From Neurospora tetrasperma FGSC 2508 (lineage: Eukaryota; Ascomycota; Sordariomycetes; Sordariales; Sordariaceae), in the NCBI RefSeq assembly GCF_000213175.1, contig NW_009799103.1, positions 461,295-525,294 on the forward strand: a stretch of DNA of 64,000 bases, in the 5' to 3' direction. The translations under genes were made by a program, and so were the position numbers. Positions 21,299-33,367 of the stretch are shown here, one piece after another (position 1 is the first letter of the stretch; every line of letters starts with the position of its first letter). The notes below the pieces were generated by a model, which was not told the origin of the DNA, did no database searches, and saw only the letters and a list, made by a program, of their open reading frames with translations.

Positions 21299-24200
21299 AT
21301 GTCGACGCGCCCATCGCGTCGGGCCGCCGCAACCAGGCGCGCCGCCATCATCGAAGAATCCTCATCGGACGACGACATCGCAAACACCACATCGAGAGGC
21401 GCCCAAGATGACGACGAGGAGGACGATTATACACCCGCGCCTGCTTCGGCAGCCCGCAAGACTACCCAGCGCACTACCAGAAGATCCACTGCTACGCCCG
21501 CTCCCAGGGCAGGAACACCAGCAACAGCAGCAGCACCATCATCATCGGCTGCACCGGCACCGGCACCAAAAGCTGCGCCGAAAAGGCGCGGACGACCTAA
21601 GAAGAATGCCGCGCCCAAACCCAGCAAAGAGCCCAGTGTCGAACCGAGTGTCGAAGCGAATATCGATCCCCAAGCCGAACCCGAAGCCCCAGCGCCCGCC
21701 GTCAAGCCAAAGGATGAGCCGATCGAGGAGGGTATCGACCCCAATGTGACTGTGGCGTCTGCCGTATCGCCCGCTACAACCGCCGTGATCGCGGAGCCAG
21801 AAGCACGGGATACGCAAGAAATTCAGTCACCCCCGCGGAAGCGTAGAACTCTTGTGCGGCGGCTCAGCAGATCGCCAGCAAAGATCATGCAGCAACAACT
21901 CGAGCTGCAACAACAACAAGCCAGCCGTCAAGGGACGCCAACACCAGGCTCTCCGTCAACTCAACGCGCCGATCGCCAACCTGCTCCTCTACAGGACATC
22001 ACCCAGACCCTCATCAACCTACCACCTCCAGCGACCGCGGCATCAGAGGCCCTTGTCAACACACAGCCAACATCAACAGCAGATGAAACCGTCGTGGCGG
22101 CCCAGAAGCCCGTCAGGGCTATGGATACCATTTTGGAAAAGCCCATGGATATTGTGCTCAAGTCACGGACCATGGCTCTTCCCGTCGTCGACGATACCGG
22201 CCCGAAGCCCCGCATCGTCATCACCAACCTTGTGCTCATTAATTTCAAGAGTTACGCCGGTAGACAGGAGGTTGGCCCCTTCCATGCTTCGTTCTCCTCT
22301 GTCGTGGGTCCCAACGGTTCTGGCAAGTCCAATGTCATCGACTCGTTGCTGTTCGTCTTTGGTTTCCGTGCCAGCAAGATGCGACAAGGCAAGATCTCGG
22401 CCTTGATCCACAATTCGGCGCGGTTCCCGAATCTCGACTATTGTGAGGTGGAAGTGCATTTCCAGGAAGTCACGGACTTGGTAAGTCAAACATCGTTGTG
22501 AAGGGGGAGTTGTTGTGCTGACATTGATAGCCTGGCGGTGGTCACGAGGTTATCCCCGACTCAACCCTCGTCATCTCGCGCAAAGCCTTCAAGAACAACT
22601 CGAGCCAGTACTACATCAACGGCAAATCATCCAATTTTACCACCGTGACCACGCTACTCCGCGACCGTGGCGTCGATCTGGATCATAAGCGTTTCCTCAT
22701 TCTCCAGGGCGAAGTCGAATCGATTGCCCAGATGAAGCCCAAAGCCGGCAACGAGCACGAAGATGGTTTGTTGGAATATCTAGAAGACATTATCGGCACT
22801 TCCAAATACAAGACACCAATTGAAGAGTCGGCCACCGAAGTCGAAACCCTCAACGAGATCTGCATGGAGAAGAGTGGTCGTGTCCAGCACGTGGAAAAGG
22901 AAAGAAACAGCCTCGAGGACAAGAAGAACAAGGCGCTGGCGTATGTTCGCGATGAAAACGAACTGGCGCTCAAACAGTCGGCTCTCTACCAGCTATACAT
23001 CAGCGAATGCGACGACAATATTGCTGTTACGGAGGAGGCCATCGGTCAGATGCAGGCACAACTTGACGCCGAGCTCGAGAAGCACCACGGCAGCGAACAG
23101 CTCATCAAGCAGTTGGAAAAGGCCTATTCCAAGGGTAGCAAGGAATACGACGCTTGGGAGAAGCAGACACAGCAGCTGGTCAAGGAGATGAACAAGTTCG
23201 AGCAGGAACGCGTCAAATTCGAGGAGAAGCGGAAGTTCTTGACGGACAAGCGTAAGAAGCTTGAGAAGACGATCGCCAATGCCGAGAAGACGGCTGTTGA
23301 AGCCGAGGAGACCATCCAGAACTGCACCAAGGAGATTGAGCGTCGCCAAAAGGACATTGTCTTTTTGGAGAAGAAGGTCAAGGAAGAGGAGGCCGAGCTT
23401 GCGACGATACGTGAGAGCCTCAAGGGCAAGACGCAAAAGTACTCGGATCAGATCGCAGCAAAGCAAAAATCTCTCGAGCCTTGGAAGGACAAGATCAATC
23501 AGAAACAGTCTGCCATTGCCGTTGCGGAGAGTGAGCTGGCCATCCTCAGGGAAAAGGCCAATGCCGGGACTGTGGCTCTTGAGGAGATGGAGGCGAAAAT
23601 TGTGGCCATCCAGGAAAGGCAAGCAGCCAAGGCGGAGGAGATGGAGCAGTGCAAAGCTGAGAGAGCGAACCTGATTAAGGAGGGCAAGAAGATCGAGGCT
23701 GAGCTTGCCAAGCTTGCGGAGGAGGAACCCAAGTACCGGCAACAGCTTTCGAATGCCCGCCAAAAGGCTGACGAGGCGCGGTCGAGCTTGTCTGCCACCC
23801 AAAACCGCGGCAATGTCTTGACTGCGCTTATGCGCATGAAGGAGTCGGGTCGTATCGATGGGTTCCATGGAAGACTTGGAAATCTCGGTGCCATCGACCA
23901 GAAGTACGACATTGCCATCTCTACAGCCTGTGGTGCTCTGGACAACTTTGTCACCGACACTGTTGAGGCCGGTCAGCAATGTATTGAATATCTCCGAAAA
24001 ACCAACCTCGGCCGTGGCAACTTTATGTGCTTGGACAAGTTGCGAGTCCGCGACATGTCTCCTATCCAGACTCCCGAAAACGCCCCTCGCCTCTTTGACC
24101 TTGTCAAGCCCAAAGACGACAAGTTCCGACCTGCCTTCTACCATGCTCTCCAGGACACCTTGGTCGCCAAGGATCTCGCTCAGGCAAACCGTATTGCCTA

Positions 24201-26532
24201 TGGCGCCAAGAGATGGCGAGTAGTGACCCTTGCTGGCGAGCTCATCGACAAGTCAGGTACCATGACCGGTGGTGGCACTACAGTCAAGCGGGGTCTGATG
24301 TCCTCCAAGCTTGTGGCTGACACCACCAAGGAGCAGGTTGACAAGCTTGAGGCGGACCGTGATACTTTGGAGCAGGCCTTCAACGAGTTCCAAGACCGCC
24401 AACGAGAACTCGAGTCCCGTCTGCGCCAGATTCAGTCCATGATTCCCCAGCTCGAGACCAAGATGCAGAAGATCAACCTCGAAGTTGAGAGCTCGGAGCG
24501 CAACCTTGCCGATGCCCAGCGCCGTATCAAGGAGCTCAGCAAAGAGCAACAGCCTTCCAAGACGGATGACAACCGCGTCGCCGCCCTTGAAAAGGAAATT
24601 GCCAAGCTCGAGGGCGAGGTCGAGAAGCTGCGCGAGGAGATGTCCTCCGTCGAGGACGAAATTAAGGCTCTTCAGGATAAGATCATGAAGGTGGGTGGTG
24701 AAAAGCTTCGCTCTCAAAAAGCCACTGTGGACTCGTTGAAGGCAGAGATCGCCACGCAAAACGAGGAAACCTCTGCCGCCGAGGTGAAGATGGCGAAAGC
24801 GGAGAAACAGAAGCACAAGCTAGAGAAGGACTTTAACAAGGCGTCCAAAGAGCTGCAGAATGCCATACAGGAGACCGAGGCTCTGGAAGAGGAGATTCAG
24901 AACCAGGGCGATACTGCCGAGAGTCTGACGACTCGCGTCGAGGAGGCCCAGGAGGCACTCAAGGAGAAGAAGAAAGAACTGGCAGCTATGAAGAAGGAGC
25001 TGGATGAGAAGACGGCCGAGCTCAACGAAACAAGGGCGGTGGAAATCGAGATGCGCAACAAGCTCGAGGAAAACCAAAAGATCTTGTCCGAGAACCAGAA
25101 GCGTCTGCGCTACTGGGAAGACAAGCTCTCCAAGCTCGCCCTCCAAGACATTGAAGACCTCGAGCGCGGCACCAGCGGCGACGCAGCAGCACCTCAACAA
25201 CCTGCCGACCCAGATGCCATGGACGTCGACGACCCTGATTCCATCCTCCAAGCCCAACTCGAAGCCGAAGCCGCCGAGGCCGAAGAAGACGAGGAGGACG
25301 AGGAGGACGAGGAGGAAGAGGAGGAGGAAGACGAAGATCCAGAAGCCATGTCCCTCGACGAAGACGACGAGGAACCTCGCCAGCGCAAGACGAAAACTCC
25401 CAAGAAGCAAAAGCAAAAGCGCCGCCAACAAACTGGCAAAACCCCGCGCAAACCCCGCAACCCCCTCGAACTCCCCCGCTACACCCGCGATGAGCTAGCC
25501 GACATGTCCAAAGAGAAACTCAAAGGCGAGATCGCCGCGCTCGAAGAAAAGATCTCCAACGTGAACATTGACCTCTCCGTGCTCTCCGAATACCGTCGTC
25601 GCGTAGAAGAACACCTCGCGCGTTCTTCGGACTTGGCCTCAGCCGTCTCCCAGCGCGACGCCGCCAAGAAGCGTCTCGACGAGCTCCGTCGTTTGCGATT
25701 GGAAGGGTTCATGGAAGGGTTCTCGACCATCTCCCTAAGGCTGAAGGAGATGTACCAGATGATCACCATGGGCGGCAACGCGGAGCTGGAGCTGGTGGAC
25801 AGTCTGGACCCCTTCTCGGAGGGGATCTTGTTCAGCGTGATGCCGCCCAAGAAGAGCTGGAAGAATATTTCCAATCTGAGTGGTGGTGAGAAGACGTTGA
25901 GTTCTCTGGCGCTGGTGTTTGCGTTGCATCATTACAAGCCGACGCCGCTTTATGTGATGGATGAGATTGATGCGGCGCTGGATTTCAGGAATGTGAGTAT
26001 TTTTCCTATCCCCTTTCCCCCCTTTCCTTCCTTCCCCTTTTCCCTTTTCCCCTTTTTCCTTTTACCCCCTTTTCTCATTTTTTCTTGTTCTTTTTTTTTT
26101 TTAATTTTATGTTGCTCGCTCCGCTCGATCCAACCTCCCTCCCCCCCCCCCCCCCTCCTCCCCTCCCCCCTCCCTTTTTTTTCATTCCCCACTGACAAAG
26201 TGAAAAAGGTCTCCATCGTAGCCTCCTACATCAAAGAACGCACTAAAAACGCCCAGTTCATCGTCATCTCCCTGCGCAACAACATGTTTGAGCTTGCCGC
26301 CCGTTTGGTCGGCGTCTACAAGGTCAACCACATGACCAAGTCGGTCACAATCGAAAACCACGATTATATCCAGCGGGGTAAACATCAAAAGGAGGAAAAA
26401 GAACGGAGGGAGAGGGAGAGACGACAGAAGCAAGAAGAGGAGAGGGAAAGAAGGGAAAGGGAAGAAAGAGAGAGGGAAATGATGGGCCAACAGTCGGCTG
26501 CGGAGGTTACTGTTGCTAGTATTGAGGCTTAG
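21299..26532 (+). CDS. smc4: Condensin subunit SMC4 (chromosome segregation ATPase)
   Basis: Exons 21299..22480, 22531..25992 and 26209..26532 give 1655 residues; introns are 50 and 216 bp, both phase 0. SMC4 pairs with SMC2 to form the ATPase core of condensin, which compacts mitotic chromosomes. An N-terminal disordered region of about 300 residues, with AT-hook-like KRRGRPKKN, leads to the head. Walker A (GPNGSGKSN) lies at about residue 337. Two long coiled coils flank the hinge at about 835-985 (GRLGNLGAIDQKYD, and MTGGGTTVKRG just after). An acidic, Glu/Asp-rich insert lies at about 1310-1342. The signature motif LSGGEK and Walker B (LYVMDEIDAALD) lie at about 1510 and 1535. A charged Arg/Glu-rich tail ends the protein. 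SMC4 identity over SMC2 rests on the LINFKSYAGRQEVGPFH head start and the hinge. The second intron stays open in frame. Confidence 0.95.
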
Positions 26533-26949
26533 GGTGGACTGTGAGAGTTGGGGGGGGAGGGATGATAGAAAGTGGGGCTGGTCGGCTGGCTAACTAGCTG
26601 GTAAATTCTGTTACATATAGGGGGTTCACTAGATTATGGTCTTTTGTTGTTGGGTGGATGGTTTCTGTGTTGTTTATTATGAGGAGTTATGAGTATGTTA
26701 CGAAAGGAGAATCCAGGTTTACTTTTTACGTTGTCTTTGCTGCCCAATGAAAAGGACAAACTCATCTGCTCGGTTTAATCGATCTGTTAAGTTCCGACCG
26801 ATGATCGAATGTACCATCTTGCCCAAGGCAATACGATTATTTTTTTCGAGATCATCAGATTACTTACTGATGAAGGCTTAGTAAGTAAAAAAACTGAAGT
26901 GCATACATATAACGTTGAGTGGTACCTGAGGACTGCTTTTTTAGTTATT

Positions 26950-27028
26950 ACAACTACAACTGCAACTACAATCACAACTACAACTACAACTTCAACTTCA
27001 ACTACAACTACAACTACAAGTATAAGTA
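26950..27028 (+). repeat. Degenerate (ACAACT)n array
   Basis: About 13 imperfect hexamer units of ACAACT with substitutions (TGCAAC, TTCAAC, ATCACA). It is non-coding. Confidence 0.8.
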
Positions 27029-27618
27029 CATCCACACATCCATTGTTCCAAGGTTCCAAGACCACAGGTCCAGACAGCTAACAGTTCATGTAAGCAGGGG
27101 AACTACGCACAGCAACTGTACTTTCTTCCTCCTCACATTTACTCTTACTCTCATTCACGTTTACTCTTACTCTTGCTGTTTCTCTATCGCTCGCTCGTTT
27201 ATTTGTTCTTCGCTGCTTCTTCTAGTCCCTTAACTCATTCCCATTCATCATTCTCCGTTCCATACACGCGATGCGATGCGATACGATACGAGCATTTGGT
27301 GGTACGCACGTACTTAGTTTGTACGTTGACGTTGAGTTAACTGTCCTTGCTGCGCGCTTCTCTCTGCTTCTTCTTCTTCTCTCTGCTTCTTCTCTCTCCG
27401 TAGTCTCTCCGCGTAGTAATTTTCCCTCCCTCCCTCCCTCCGTCTGTCCGCTGTCTGTGTGTCTGTCTATGATGTGCGTGCCTGGCTGGTTTGTTACCTA
27501 ATGATATACCGACATCGAGCATCTTCCATCCATCCATCGAAAAGCCTTACAATGTGTAAAGTTCACAATAACGCGCGCAATTGGAGATAGAAATGGTTGA
27601 GGGATACCAATGGGAGGA

Positions 27619-27680
27619 GGAAAAAAAAAAACAAAGAGAAAACAAATCAAAGAAAAAAAAAAGAAAAAAAAAAAAAAAAG
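27619..27680 (+). repeat. A-rich tract
   Basis: Runs of A broken by single G or C bases, within the 3' intergenic region. Confidence 0.75.
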
Positions 27681-27950
27681 TCCAGCCAGCCAGCCCACCG
27701 GCACCCAATGCTCCAGCCAGCTTATACTCCATTCGTAACCATTATTTGTGTGAGTGTGAGTGTGCGTGTGTGAGTATAAACAGAACGCCAGAAACAACAG
27801 ACAGATAGATAAAAATGAAAACGCAATGCCATTGGCCTTTTTGCCTCCTCTGTCCTTTCTCCTCTCTTTTTCCCATGTTGTACATCAACCGTAGTCCGGC
27901 ACCCACTAACAATAGTCTCAAGCTCTTCCACTTCGAGTTCGCCGAGATTT

Positions 27951-29999
27951 CTAATCAATCATCATCGCCGTCGGTCCTCCAGCCGCAGCAGGTGGAGTCA
28001 ATCCCAGCATATAAGGTCCTCCACCGGCTGCCACACTTGCCTTGGCCGCCGCCGTGATCTGCGCCAGCCGTTCCCTCTCTGCCTTCTCCTTATCCCTCTG
28101 CTCCTTCTCCAGTTTCGTGATTCTCGGCTTCCTCGTTCCATCTCCGCCGCCCCGACCACCTCGACTCCCCGGCCCACCGCCTCGTCCTCGTCCACTTGGT
28201 TTCTCCGACGCTGCGGTGTCCGCTCCATGTCCTGCTGCATTAGCACCACCGCGTGTTGTCCCACCTCGTCCGCCTCTGCTGCCTCTTCCTCCACCGCGTC
28301 CGCGACGAGCCGGGGGTGCCACTTCGGGCTTGGGAACCTCGGGAATCAGCGGGCCAGAGTACACAAAGAATCCATCCCTGGAAGCAGCCGCTTGCGCCTC
28401 CCAGAGCATCTCCGAGTCGTCGACAAAGTCATCATCGATATCGTATTCGTCCTCCTTGAAGTTCCTCTTCTTTCTCGCCGGTTTCGCTGGCGCCTCTGGG
28501 CCCGAGGCGACGCCATTTGTAGTGGGATTGAGACCGCCCATGCCGCCCATCTCAATGTTGCTGTTTTCCGCGTCGGATTGGATATCCTCGTCCATTTCCT
28601 CTCCAGACTCCCGCCCACTGGTGCCCACGGACTTTTCTAGTGCGGCAGTAGCGGCTGCGATGCGCGCTTTGCGCTCCCGGTTGGCTGCTTGTCGAGGGTG
28701 TAGAGCGTCCCAACCGTATTGCTCCTCGGCCATGCGCATGAAGTTGACGTACTTGTTTGTTTCACCATTCAGAGGAATGTGGATCTTGATTGAAGGTGCT
28801 TCGATTTCCTGACCGGGGTTAACCTTGCCAAAATCGAGGATGGACCGCTCGGTGCCGTGACCACCGACCGAGGGTAAGGGGGGGAGGAGGGCATCTTTAA
28901 GGCTGTTGCTGCCGCCACTGGGTTTGACAGCTTCTGAGGAGTGGTTGCTCCCGGTCTTGTTTCCGCGGGAATGGGTGCTTTCGCGTTCTTGTTGCACAAG
29001 AGCTGTGAGCTTCTTGTTGTTGGTAGGGGGAGCTGTTGTTGATGGAGCCGCTGTTGCTGCATTGGTAGCGGCTGCTGCTGAAGATGTCGGCGGAACTGTG
29101 GACATACTAGTGAACGAGTTCTTGGGAGGCGATGGTTTTCTCTGGGGGGCCGCCGCTGGTGCGGGAGGCGGCGGAGGGGCACGCCTGACTTCGATAATTT
29201 GCGGCTTGGCGATTTGTTGTGGCGTGGAGCGCACAGGGTTGGAGGAGGGAGGAGTGGCAGATGTTGATTCTTGGAGTCGCGACTTTGTGGCAGCGGTGTT
29301 GTAAGGCGTTTGGTGTGACGGGACAGGCGACATGATGTTGGGGGGAGCAGGAGGGTCGACCAAGCTCGCAATCGATGGCGAGGCGCTGGCTCGGTTGACA
29401 GGCTGTGAGGTGGGGGCGCGCGGAGAACCCATGATGGAGCCGGTGCCGAAAACGTCTCTGGACATCATGGTTTCTCGGACTGGGTCGTAACTGCCTCTTA
29501 TAGGATCAAAGACTTGCCTGGAAGCGGTAGGCTGGGACTTGGGCGGTGGGTCCTCTTCGTTGAGCAGATGGCTCATGGACACGGGATGGGTCTCGCGCTT
29601 GGGTATCTTTGGCGGCCGTTGATCGGGGGGAAGTAGATGTAGGGGCATCAATGACCCTTTTGACCTTTGGGCGATACCATGATATTGATCGATCTCCATC
29701 GAAGTGTCATGGTCGGCGGCATCGGGGGCGTCGTCGGTCGCGGCGGCTTTCCTCTTTCTCACGATAGGAGGGGCATTGGGGTCTCTGGGCTTGCGCGGGC
29801 GGCGCGGCTTGGGCTGTTGCTCGGTGGCGGTCGAGTTCTCGTCGGCGGGATCTTTGGGTTTCGGTTTGCGGCCGGGCTTCTTGCGGGGCACACCGGCAGC
29901 GGTCAGGCGGACCTCGGGACCGTGCTGGGGTGGTTGTTGGGACTGCATGATGCTGAACTGGGCAGCGCTAGAACCGGGATCAACAACTATCTCATCCAT
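27951..29999 (-). CDS. hpc2: HPC2/ubinuclein-family subunit of the HIR histone chaperone complex
   Basis: A single exon of 682 residues. The diagnostic Hpc2-related domain lies at about residues 510-555: it is acidic, reading EDEYDIDDDFVDDSEMLWE, and followed closely by GFFVYSGPLIPE. In HIR this domain binds histone H3.3/H3-H4 for replication-independent nucleosome assembly. A second conserved block lies before it (INHI-like PSIKIHIPLNGETNKYVNFM and EEQYGWDALHP). The N-terminus has AT-hook-like segments (KKPGRKPKPKD, RPRKPRDP) and the middle is low-complexity Pro/Ser/Ala. The C-terminus has two RGG-rich stretches and a charged helix. Length and layout fit filamentous-fungal HPC2. The ATG at 29999 sits at the start of the frame. 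Confidence 0.88.
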   Translation of the reverse strand: MDEIVVDPGSSAAQFSIMQSQQPPQHGPEVRLTAAGVPRKKPGRKPKPKDPADENSTATEQQPKPRRPRKPRDPNAPPIVRKRKAAATDDAPDAADHDTSMEIDQYHGIAQRSKGSLMPLHLLPPDQRPPKIPKRETHPVSMSHLLNEEDPPPKSQPTASRQVFDPIRGSYDPVRETMMSRDVFGTGSIMGSPRAPTSQPVNRASASPSIASLVDPPAPPNIMSPVPSHQTPYNTAATKSRLQESTSATPPSSNPVRSTPQQIAKPQIIEVRRAPPPPPAPAAAPQRKPSPPKNSFTSMSTVPPTSSAAAATNAATAAPSTTAPPTNNKKLTALVQQERESTHSRGNKTGSNHSSEAVKPSGGSNSLKDALLPPLPSVGGHGTERSILDFGKVNPGQEIEAPSIKIHIPLNGETNKYVNFMRMAEEQYGWDALHPRQAANRERKARIAAATAALEKSVGTSGRESGEEMDEDIQSDAENSNIEMGGMGGLNPTTNGVASGPEAPAKPARKKRNFKEDEYDIDDDFVDDSEMLWEAQAAASRDGFFVYSGPLIPEVPKPEVAPPARRGRGGGRGSRGGRGGTTRGGANAAGHGADTAASEKPSGRGRGGGPGSRGGRGGGDGTRKPRITKLEKEQRDKEKAERERLAQITAAAKASVAAGGGPYMLGLTPPAAAGGPTAMMID

Positions 30000-32900
30000 G
30001 TCGGCGGTTTTTGCGCGATTCGATTGTATGGGACAGTGAAGAGGTACCGGATAGTTGGGGTGGTTTTGTGGCCGTTGGCCGTGGTGGCTGTACCGACGGG
30101 GGAACAGGTACCAGTCCTGTCCTGTCCTGTCCTGCTAATGGACGATACCGGGTACGCGGTCCAGTCCTCACTCAGAGTGTCTCGTGTCGCGTCGCGTCTG
30201 TCTCTTGGGTAGGTGGTGGGAACTGTGTGTGTGTGTGTGTGGTAAATGCAATCGATATGAGATTTGATGCTCGCGCCGTGGTACAGATGGATGCTAGGTA
30301 GCCAAGTGCCGATAGGTAATGATAGGAAGTGCCCTGTGACGGGAGCTGACAATCTGGGCCGGCCTGGCTTCGGTGTTCGGTGGGTTCCTCAACGAAAGTG
30401 CCCTGGCTTAGGTAGGTTGCTACACTTGGCTGGCCCTGCTGTGATGTGGTGTCCGGCTCCGGGGGAGAGGTGTGGGTGGGCGTATTATTAGCTGACAGCC
30501 GCCAATCGGTTCGCGCAGTGGGCCTGCCGGGAACAGCCAATGGATGGACTGCCAAGGAGTGCGTGGTTTGACCTTGGGGGGTCTGGGGGGTTCCTCTTGA
30601 GGTTTTTGGGGTTTCCCTTATTTGGGGCGGGCGGCGGGCGGGATGCACTGATGCACCACCACTTGGCTGAACTGGGCGGCGACTTCAGTTACTTAGCTCC
30701 AAGCCGTGGTAACGTGACCGGGCTGCTTCTTGGCAGACTTGCTGGTGCCGCTTGCTAACTCGCCGGCCTGTGTTGCGAAAAAGTGGGGATTTGCCGGTTG
30801 GGAATATCCTCAACTCGCAAGAGATGCTGCACCACCTGCCAGAACCTGGTGACAAGGTGGTCAAAAAATGCCCAGTTATGGACGAGCGGATGGGGGAAAC
30901 GGGCAATCGCGCTGGACGCTTCGATGCGGCGGGATTTGCGAAAATGAAGAATCGACTTTTGAAATGCGCAACCCGACAAAAGAGAATGGTTGTGATGGAT
31001 TTTGTCAATTGCAGTGCAAAAGTCGGTGGGTGTTTTGGTGAGAAAGAGAGAAGAGAAAGGGTGAGGATGGGCGGAGGTGGGAGGTTGTGCGAGGAAGGGG
31101 GAAATAGGAAAGGGAAAACACCGAGCGGGAATGGAGATGGATGGATGGATGGCTACGTGTTGAATGGACTGACTGGGAACGATTAATTATTTTGCAGCAG
31201 CGCCCAGCAGCTGGCCGGGCAGGTTAAAATGCAATGGGCATCGGCTCGCTCGCTCCCAATTGCATGCAAATGAACAACAAGTCAAGACAACCCAAAGGGA
31301 AAACCGGGGCCCCGACAATACCAAACGCAGTGGCCTGGATAGACTCGCTTTTTGGGCCATCAGGGCAAGCCAAGGCGAATCAGAAACATTGCTTTGGGTG
31401 AGGTGTGTGAGGTGGCCATGCCTCTCTCTCTCTCTCTCTATCTCAGACCTCATGACGGCAGCAGTAGGCCGGAAGAACCCAAAGAAGCACTGCAGAAACA
31501 ACAACATTTGGGTGGGGGGCCGGGGTTTGAAGGAAAAGGCAAAAAGGCACAGACTCCAAGTGCTAGTGTACTTATCACTTAATGCCAAGCAGTTGGCAGC
31601 AGACATCGATCCATGTGCGGGTGGCTTGTGAGAGAGGGAAACGGGAAAATACAAGAAGCGAGTGCGAGCGATAGACAGGAATAAAAGGAAAATGCCAAGA
31701 AATGGTGGTATTTTGGACCAATGGGAATAGCAGAAAGGGCAGATGGAGAAACAAGGTTACACTCCCACGGCCCATCAATGGACGACCGACTGGACTGCAA
31801 CACCTCGCAGGGGCCACAGGGCTTCTTTTGGGGTTCTTGGGAAAAAGTGACCTGTGTGAATGACCCGATCCGTTTGGGGTTCAAGTTGGAGGTGATGCAT
31901 GACTCCACACGGCGCGCACCGCTGCACGGCTGACTAACCGGGCGAGCATGGGAAGAATAGGAGATGTCGATTCAACTTCAAAACTGGCGAGGTAGTAGAA
32001 ATGAACCTTGCCTCATAGATGAGTTGCCCGCAGAGCTAAAGTGGTTTGAATTGTAAACTGCCGGTGTGATGTCAGGTTGACTTTGGGAATTCACCGTTCA
32101 GCGAGGAAACTGAAGCCGAGACTCAAAAGAGGACAACACAGTACGAACCAGACGAGGGTCCCCCGTGCTCCCCGTGCTAGCGCAACAAGATGCGATAAGA
32201 GGCGGAAAGCACACGGGCCACCTCCAAGATCTCAAACCCCTTGTCAGGTACGAGCGCTCGTACCGGTACGTACCGTGATTCCAGATTCTGGATGGATGCT
32301 GCGCGACATTTGGAGCCGCGCTTGTGCGACCCACTTGACTAGCGACACAATAACCGCGACGAAACTGAACTCTGCAGTGCAGTGGCCATTCCAAATTTCA
32401 GTTGCCGGTACGTCACACTCGTCAATGCGGCTGGTTCGGGCTGGTCAGCCACATACCTTCAGTTAGAAGTGAAAGTGATGCTGTCGCGGCTGCGGTATCC
32501 ATTGTTGGGAGGACTTGAATTAAGAGTGTAGCTTGGGGCCGGGGAAAGGCACATTCTGCTTGCGTGGTAATACGTACCTATTGAATTACAACACCAGATT
32601 GCGGTTCCGATCTACGCTCTTTCTGCGTGCGTACAGCAGCCGGTGTGTTGATATGCCCTGGCCGCATTATCTTGGTGCAACGGCGAATGACAAGATCTCA
32701 GACACCCACTCACGCTCAGTAGGTAGGTATGTAACGCAACCACCAACCCGGCGAACACAAAGCACACGGCCGCCAAGATGCCATCAAGTGACTGACTGAC
32801 AAAGAGAAAATCAGCATGAGCTCACTTGGCATAGTCGATGAACATGTTGGAAACAAGCTCATCTCATGCTGATCTCTTCCCTTGGAGACCATCGGACCAG

Positions 32901-33367
32901 CGGGCACAATGTGCATGTTGGTATTTCGGAATACGAAACGCGAAACAGACGACCAAAACGGGGCCAAATGAAACCCCAAGCCGCGCACGGTACGGTAATG
33001 CACTGTAAATACTAGCATGAATACTGTGTACTCCCCGTGTCTTGGATCGCCGCTAATGCAGTGCTGGCCTCGTTAAAGCCGGGATCCGCCGCTGACAATT
33101 CTTTTCCTTCGGCAGGCAAGGGAAGCCCCTCGTTGCATTTCTTTGAACTTTATGCCGGATGACCGAATCTGTATCAAAGAGAACCCACGGCTCCATCCAC
33201 GGCTTTCTTTGAGCGCCGCATACATTATCCCCCATTATTCGCCATCACCATCGTCACCATTATCAACCAAACAACCCAACTCGTTCAGACCTGATTGAAA
33301 AACGCCGATAAAAAAAGATACAAGACACCTCGACACGGCCGCGACAGACCATAACGGCATCAACACA
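30000..33367. other. Long divergent intergenic region between HPC2 and the RPAP1-like gene
   Basis: A 3.4-kb spacer between two start codons. It holds (CTGTC)n at 30113-30133, (GT)n at 30224-30241, a CT run near 31426-31441 and GTACGTACC-like short palindromic motifs. Frames of up to about 155 codons exist on both strands but have no recognisable content and no convincing splice partners. No gene can be supported. Confidence 0.55.

Larger units (their letters stand above)
26533..27950. other. Intergenic stretch rich in simple repeats
   Basis: Convergent 3' region between SMC4 and HPC2. It holds a degenerate AACTAC array, short GATGC/GATAC repeats near 27269-27293, pyrimidine-rich tracts, an A-rich tract and GTGTGA-type repeats. 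No gene recognised. Confidence 0.6.

Noticed and set aside
30172-31654. Several 100-158 codon frames between HPC2 and the RPAP1-like gene
   Set aside because: They overlap each other on both strands, cross simple repeats and show no protein-like features.
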